From: CAYYAQ01 sp964469555
Lineage (GTDB): Bacteria; Planctomycetota; UBA1135; UBA2386
Reading direction: 5' to 3'
Assembly (NCBI GenBank): GCA_964469555.1
Contig: CAYYAQ010000178.1
Span: 1 to 10,801, forward strand
Length of the DNA stretch: 10,801 bases
Positions 6,951-10,801 of this stretch are shown here, one piece after another. The position numbers and the translations under genes were made by a program. The notes beneath the pieces were generated by a model, which was not told the origin of the DNA, did no database searches, and saw only the letters and a program-made list of their open reading frames with translations. Numbering within the stretch: the first letter of the stretch is position 1; each line of letters opens with the position of its first letter.

Positions 6951-8581
6951 GCAGGTCAAGTGGAGAGCACGCCCCATTGAAGGCAGACCCGGCGCCAGAG
7001 GCAAGACAGCCCGGCGACCCGAGGATGCCATCTTGGGACACCGCCGAGTTACCTGGCGCTCCGGTCTTCACGCGGCGCAACTGGTTCGCACTCTTGGGTC
7101 CGGGGCTGGTGATGGGAGCCGCCGCGGTCGCCGGTGGTGAGTGGCTGCTCGGGCCAAAGGTGACGGCACAGTACGGGGGCGCCCTGTTGTGGGTGGCCAC
7201 ACTGAGCATCCTGTTTCAGTGCATCTACAACATCGAAGTCAGCCGCTACGCGCTCTACTGCGGCGAGCCGATCTTCACCGGCAAGTTCCGCACCGCCCCC
7301 GGTCCACGCTTCTGGCTCATCGTGTATCTGTGCTTGGACTTCGGCGTGCTGTTTCCCTACCTGGCGGCCAATGCCGCGACGCCGATCGCGACCTTGATCA
7401 AGGGCGGCGCCCTGCCCGACCCGGCGCACGATGCCGGGGACTGGTGGATGATGAAGGCGCTGGCGTACGGAGTGTTCCTGCTGGCATTGGTGCCACTATT
7501 GTTCGGTGGGAAGGTCTACAGCTCCCTGAAGGCGGTGATGACGTTCAAGCTCATCGTCGTGTTCGGGTTCCTCCTGATCCTCGCGGTGTTCTATTCGAGC
7601 TTCGCCACGTGGACCGAAATAGGCAGCGGCTTCCTCGAATTCGGAACCGTTCCGATCGAACTTCCCGAGGGCGCGCCCCGGGTTCGCGGCAACAACGTCG
7701 ACAACATCTTCGTGGCACTGTTCGAAGGTCGCGGTCTACCTGACGTCGATTTCTCGATGATCGCGTTCATCGCGGCGCTGGCCGCGATCGCCGGAGCCGG
7801 CGGGCTTACGAACACGGTCGTCAGCAACTACACGCGAGACCAGGGCTGGGGCATGGGCAGCCACGTCGGGGCGATTCCCAGCATGGTAGGCGGCAAGGAG
7901 ATCAAGCTCTCGCACGTGGGGTGCGTGTTCGAAGTGAACGACGAGTCCTGGCCTCGCTGGCGGCGGTGGTACCGGCACGTGGTCCGCGATCAGGTCGCGG
8001 TCTGGATGCCCGCTTGCTTCGTGGGGCTGGCGCTGCCCTGCATGTTATCGGTGCAGTTCCTGCCTCACGGAACCGAGTCCGACAACTGGACCACCGCGGC
8101 GATGACCGCGTCGGGCGTACATGACCACGTGACGGAAGTCTCCGGCGCGGCAATGGGCGACAGCTTCTGGTTCATGACGCTGTTCTGCGGATTCCTGGTG
8201 TTGGGGCTGGGCATGGTGTTTCACACCGACGCCCTGATCCGCCGCTGGGTCGACGTGTTCTGGACTAGCACAGCCCGCCTGCGCGGGATGGAGCCCAAGC
8301 ACATCAAGAAGGTCTACTACCGGGTGCTCGCGGGCTACAGCCTGTTCGGCCTCATCATGCTCTCGATCGAGCCGGGCGACTTGATCAAGTACGCGACGAT
8401 GTTCTTCAACATCGCGCTGGGCTTCAGCTGCTGGCACGCGCTGGTGATCAACCTGACGTTGCTCCCAAGGCGACTGCGGCCGAATCTGTTCGTACGCGTG
8501 GGGTTGATCGTGGCGGGCGTGTACTTCTTCACCTTGGGAGTAATCACCATACTCGCGACGACACGAGTGTTGGGCGGATAG
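6944..8581 (+). CDS. Nramp-fold permease lacking the canonical metal-binding motifs
   Basis: An integral membrane protein of up to 545 residues with about 11 hydrophobic segments, related to natural resistance-associated macrophage protein transporters. The opening LLGPGLVMGAAAV is the Nramp helix-1 lead-in, but the classical metal-binding DPGN appears as AGGE (63-66). Helix 6 reads AGAGGLTNTVVSNYTRD (283-299), without the usual MPH signature. A polar loop follows (KEIKLSHVG, then RWRRWYRHVV), as in related uncharacterised permeases. A metal substrate is therefore uncertain. Start choice: GTG at 6944, or GTG at 6947 giving a 4-bp GTGA overlap with the upstream stop, would add a poorly conserved Pro-rich leader. 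ATG 7025 (MPSWDTAELPG) is an equally plausible start. Tight coupling to the transhydrogenase gene suggests it imports or exports something tied to that reaction. Confidence 0.85.
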   Translation: MVSRSSGEHAPLKADPAPEARQPGDPRMPSWDTAELPGAPVFTRRNWFALLGPGLVMGAAAVAGGEWLLGPKVTAQYGGALLWVATLSILFQCIYNIEVSRYALYCGEPIFTGKFRTAPGPRFWLIVYLCLDFGVLFPYLAANAATPIATLIKGGALPDPAHDAGDWWMMKALAYGVFLLALVPLLFGGKVYSSLKAVMTFKLIVVFGFLLILAVFYSSFATWTEIGSGFLEFGTVPIELPEGAPRVRGNNVDNIFVALFEGRGLPDVDFSMIAFIAALAAIAGAGGLTNTVVSNYTRDQGWGMGSHVGAIPSMVGGKEIKLSHVGCVFEVNDESWPRWRRWYRHVVRDQVAVWMPACFVGLALPCMLSVQFLPHGTESDNWTTAAMTASGVHDHVTEVSGAAMGDSFWFMTLFCGFLVLGLGMVFHTDALIRRWVDVFWTSTARLRGMEPKHIKKVYYRVLAGYSLFGLIMLSIEPGDLIKYATMFFNIALGFSCWHALVINLTLLPRRLRPNLFVRVGLIVAGVYFFTLGVITILATTRVLGG

Positions 8582-8613
8582 CCATTCGAGCGAGGCGAGA
8601 CCTGCGACTAACA

Positions 8614-8644
8614 GGACCAGCCACAACGCTCACGTCACTGGTCC
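8614..8644 (+). terminator. Possible stem-loop after the permease gene
   Basis: A perfect 7-bp inverted repeat, ggaccag (8614-8620) and ctggtcc (8638-8644), with a 17-base loop, begins 33 bp after the permease stop. There is no following T-run, so it is a weak candidate for an intrinsic terminator and could be chance. Confidence 0.2.
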
Positions 8645-8748
8645 AGCCATCACCATCTCTCACCCCTCTCATTTGGAGTTCTTGATAACGCGAGCGGACT
8701 GGTGTGTCCGAACTTCACGGTGCTGGAACAGAAGCGTGACGAAACCGG

Positions 8749-8952
8749 CTACGGTCTCAGTTGGATTCGATCGGGGTAGTCGGATTCAGCCTCACCGTAG
8801 TACGGAATGTTCAGATCGATCCACGCGAAGACCTGGACGGCGACATCGATGATCTCACCTTCGGGACTGGCAACGAGTTCCTCGAGCGAGCCGTCCGCCA
8901 CGGAGTAGACGTACAACCCGCCAACGCCACACCCACCACCGTTCCAAGCCAT
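8749..8952 (-). pseudogene. Possible C-terminal fragment of an HzsA-related protein, inverted
   Basis: A minus-strand frame of 67 codons from an ATG at 8952 to a TAG, with high GC at third positions and a coherent reading. It has LYVYSVADGSLEELVASPEG and, near the end, FAWIDLNIPYYGEAESDY. The WIDLN-PYYG phrase resembles the closing segment of HzsA-related and other planctomycete cytochrome proteins (typically WIDLN.P..G.W or similar). The frame extends upstream to 9363 without recognisable content. No CxxCH is present. It may be a 3' remnant of a second copy lying opposite the intact gene that starts at 9188, or a small unrelated gene. Confidence 0.35.
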
Positions 8953-9187
8953 CGTGCCGTCTTCATTGTCTGTTCTCCGGATTGCGAACTGGCACCCGGC
9001 CAAGGACTCGTGCCTTGGGACACTCGACCGCCAGGTTCGCGGGACACCGGAAATGTACCTGTTCGGCTCCCGCCTCGACGTCTGGGTTGCGACGCAATCT
9101 GTCAACCAAACGTTCGCGTGAGGATGCATGTCGCGCACCACAACCACGCGGAACTCGCGCACAGCTACAGTAGCATCGCCCCCGACC

Positions 9188-10801
9188 ATGAGAACACACA
9201 CCCGCCCGAGTCCACTCGTCACAGCCTCTATGTTCGCGACCGCGTGCTTGAGCGCAACTGTCTCGGGCGTGACCACAACAACGACCGCGATGGCGCAATC
9301 CACCGCCGCACAGGCGCCGCTCGCGCAACTCGAGGCACCGTTGCTGTTCGTCAAGCGGCACAACTACCTCGGCATCCACATCTACGACACCTACTACAAG
9401 TGGCGGCCGGGGGGCGGAATCTATGTACTCGAGAATCCATCGGCGTCGCCCGGCAAGCGACGGGTCCGCACGCTCATCGACGCGTCGACCACCACGACGC
9501 TCGGGGGCGGTATCTACAGTGATCCCGATCTCTCGTGGGACGCCAAGCGCGTGCTCTTCTGCCACAAGCCGTCCCGCAACGGGTCCACGAGCATCTACGA
9601 GATCGGGATCGATGGCACCGGACTCAGGCGGATCTCCGACCCGACCCCGACCTGCATCGACTACCACGGAACCCACGGTGGCCAGCACGACGTGACCCCC
9701 GCGTACCTTCCCGACGGTCGGATCGTGTTCACATCGACCCGGGCGAGCGGCCTCGTGCCCTGCGCCAACGAGGGTGTCGCCATCCTGCACGTCATGAACG
9801 CCGATGGATCCGGCATCCATCCGATCTCGGTCAACAACGTCAACGAGTTCGACCCCAGCGTGTTGCCCGATGGACGCATCCTCTTTGGTCGTTGGGAGTA
9901 CGTCGACAAGACCGCGCTCACTCAACAGTCGTTGTGGACCGTCCATCCCGACGGCACCAACGAGACCTCGCTATTTGCGAACAACCTTGTGCGGCCAGAA
10001 GCCCTGCTCGACGCCCGACCCGTGCCCGGCTCCGACCATCTCGTCGTCGCCTCGCTCACGCGACACAACGGACCGCCCCGCGGCAGCATCGGGGTGGTCG
10101 ATCCGCGGCGCGGCAAGAACAACCCCGCGGCCATCGACAATCTCGAGCATCCCGGCAAACCCACGCACGACCTCGGTGCATCCTGCGATCCCTGGCCACT
10201 GCCCGACGGCGCGGTGCTGTGCAGCGGGCGCGCCCCGGGCAAAGATCGCAATGCGATCCTCATGTTCGACCGCAGCAGGCGACGGGTCGTCGTCTTCGCC
10301 GATCCGGAGATCGACAGCCACTCGCCGATCCCGATCCGGCCAAGACCGCGCCCACCAGTCCTGGCGCCGACGACCCGCGCCAGCGCGACCACGGGCCGCT
10401 TCTTCCTCCAGGATATCTACCAGGGTCTCGAGGGCGTCGAGCGTGGCGCGGTGAAGCGGCTCCGAATCATCGAGGAGACCTCGCGCATCAGCCCGAGCCC
10501 CGGTGGTGCCCTCAACCAGACCTTCTTGGTGAGCGCCGCGCTGGCGTTCAGCGTCAAGAACTTCCTCGGGGTCGTGCCCGTCGAAGCGGATGGCTCGGCC
10601 CACTTCGAGGCGCCCGCTGGCCGCGCGATCTACCTGCAGGCTCTCGACGCCGAAGGTCGCTTGATCCAGAGCATGCGGACCTTCGTGCAAGCCGCTCCCG
10701 GAGTGACGCGTTCCTGCGTCGGATGTCACGAGCACAAGGCCTCGACGCCGGCGAACAATGGACGGCCACTGGCTTCCCGAAGCGCGCCGCATCGACCCAA
10801 A
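9188..10801 (+). CDS. HzsA-related c-type cytochrome/beta-propeller protein, 3' end outside the window
   Basis: An exported protein, 538 codons seen, with no stop before the window edge. ATG 9188 starts a signal peptide-like stretch (MRTHTRPSPL, a weakly hydrophobic core, probable cleavage after TAMA near residue 36). Residues about 100-290 are propeller repeats: IDGTGLRRIS, YLPDGRIVFTSTRAS, ADGSGIHPIS, VLPDGRILFGRWEY and VHPDGTNE. These are followed by a VPGSDHLVV...GSIGVVDP section. From about 395 comes the middle domain typical of hydrazine synthase alpha-subunit relatives: FFLQDIYQGLEGVERG, KRLRIIEE, FLGVVPVEADGSAHFEAPAG, YLQALDAEG and then MRTFV. The first haem c-binding motif, CVGCH, is at 10715-10729. 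Family members usually have further haem motifs near the C-terminus. The family is widespread in Planctomycetota and its function outside anammox is unknown; a periplasmic redox role is inferred. No good ribosome-binding site precedes the ATG. Confidence 0.9.
   Translation, partial: MRTHTRPSPLVTASMFATACLSATVSGVTTTTTAMAQSTAAQAPLAQLEAPLLFVKRHNYLGIHIYDTYYKWRPGGGIYVLENPSASPGKRRVRTLIDASTTTTLGGGIYSDPDLSWDAKRVLFCHKPSRNGSTSIYEIGIDGTGLRRISDPTPTCIDYHGTHGGQHDVTPAYLPDGRIVFTSTRASGLVPCANEGVAILHVMNADGSGIHPISVNNVNEFDPSVLPDGRILFGRWEYVDKTALTQQSLWTVHPDGTNETSLFANNLVRPEALLDARPVPGSDHLVVASLTRHNGPPRGSIGVVDPRRGKNNPAAIDNLEHPGKPTHDLGASCDPWPLPDGAVLCSGRAPGKDRNAILMFDRSRRRVVVFADPEIDSHSPIPIRPRPRPPVLAPTTRASATTGRFFLQDIYQGLEGVERGAVKRLRIIEETSRISPSPGGALNQTFLVSAALAFSVKNFLGVVPVEADGSAHFEAPAGRAIYLQALDAEGRLIQSMRTFVQAAPGVTRSCVGCHEHKASTPANNGRPLASRSAPHRPK
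10715..10729 (+). other. Haem c attachment motif CVGCH
   Basis: Codons 510-514 of the HzsA-related protein encode Cys-Val-Gly-Cys-His, followed by Glu. The two cysteines would form thioethers to haem and the histidine would be the axial ligand. It sits right after the MRTFV...PGVTRS segment, as expected for the first haem site in this family. Confidence 0.85.

Larger units (their letters stand above)
8582..9187. other. 606-bp stretch with no complete gene
   Basis: This interval lies between the permease stop and the start of the HzsA-related gene. It holds a short inverted repeat near its left end (8614-8644) and a minus-strand fragment resembling an HzsA-type C-terminus (8749-8952). No clear promoter was found for the gene at 9188, and nothing else was recognised. 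Several open frames on both strands cross it, but they lack family signatures. Confidence 0.5.

Noticed and set aside
8811..8980. Minus-strand frame beginning MKTARWLG with a lipobox-like VALAGC
   Set aside because: It looks like a lipoprotein leader, but the frame has no coherent mature protein after it. The overlapping frame with WIDLNIPYYG has better codon composition, so the lipobox is probably chance.
8963..9946. Minus-strand 327-codon frame opposite the HzsA-related gene
   Set aside because: It lacks domain signatures and opposes a strongly recognised coding region.
9188..10801. Hydrazine synthase and an anammox lifestyle
   Set aside because: HzsA-related proteins are widespread in non-anammox Planctomycetota, and no other anammox gene is visible.

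Overview
This window looks like chromosomal DNA from a bacterium of the Planctomycetota or a close relative, perhaps from an environmental assembly. Three things point that way. One is a c-type cytochrome/propeller protein of the HzsA-related family, common in Planctomycetota (9188 to the window end). The second is a secreted beta-propeller protein whose C-terminal domain resembles a module I associate with marine planctomycetes. The third is a decayed relative of that module. Most coding DNA appears to be about 63-68% GC by spot counts. No rRNA, tRNA, CRISPR array or insertion sequence was seen.

Layout: an NAD(P)-binding epimerase-like protein lies on the minus strand (166-1101). Abutting its start codon is a plus-strand frame (1095-1949) that reads as a truncated-haemoglobin piece joined in frame to the C-terminal half of a HisC-like aminotransferase. 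The aminotransferase part is distinctly lower in GC (about 48-55% over 1381-1620). Next come three minus-strand units: a secreted beta-propeller protein (2021-3694), a frameshifted fragment of a planctomycete-type C-terminal domain (about 3889-4268), and an enolase-superfamily enzyme of the mandelate racemase/sugar-acid dehydratase type (4277-5539).

A 133-bp divergent intergenic region separates the enolase-superfamily gene from a plus-strand pair. The first of the pair is a hydroxyacid-oxoacid transhydrogenase (5673-6950), strikingly like the eukaryotic ADHFE1 type. The second is an Nramp-fold permease (6944-8581) whose start overlaps the transhydrogenase stop, so the two are probably co-translated. 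The permease lacks both metal-binding signatures of classical Nramp proteins. After a 606-bp stretch holding a possible inverted fragment of an HzsA-type C-terminus, the HzsA-related gene runs off the right edge with its first haem-binding CxxCH in view.

The metabolic theme of 4277-8581 is probably hydroxy-acid or sugar-acid turnover: a dehydratase-like enzyme, divergent from a 2-hydroxyacid/4-hydroxybutyrate-type transhydrogenase and its coupled transporter. The substrates cannot be fixed from sequence alone. The most unusual parts are the globin-aminotransferase chimera, the signature-less Nramp protein coupled to the transhydrogenase, and several C-terminal gene remnants, which suggest repeated recombination here (or, for the chimera, a possible assembly join).
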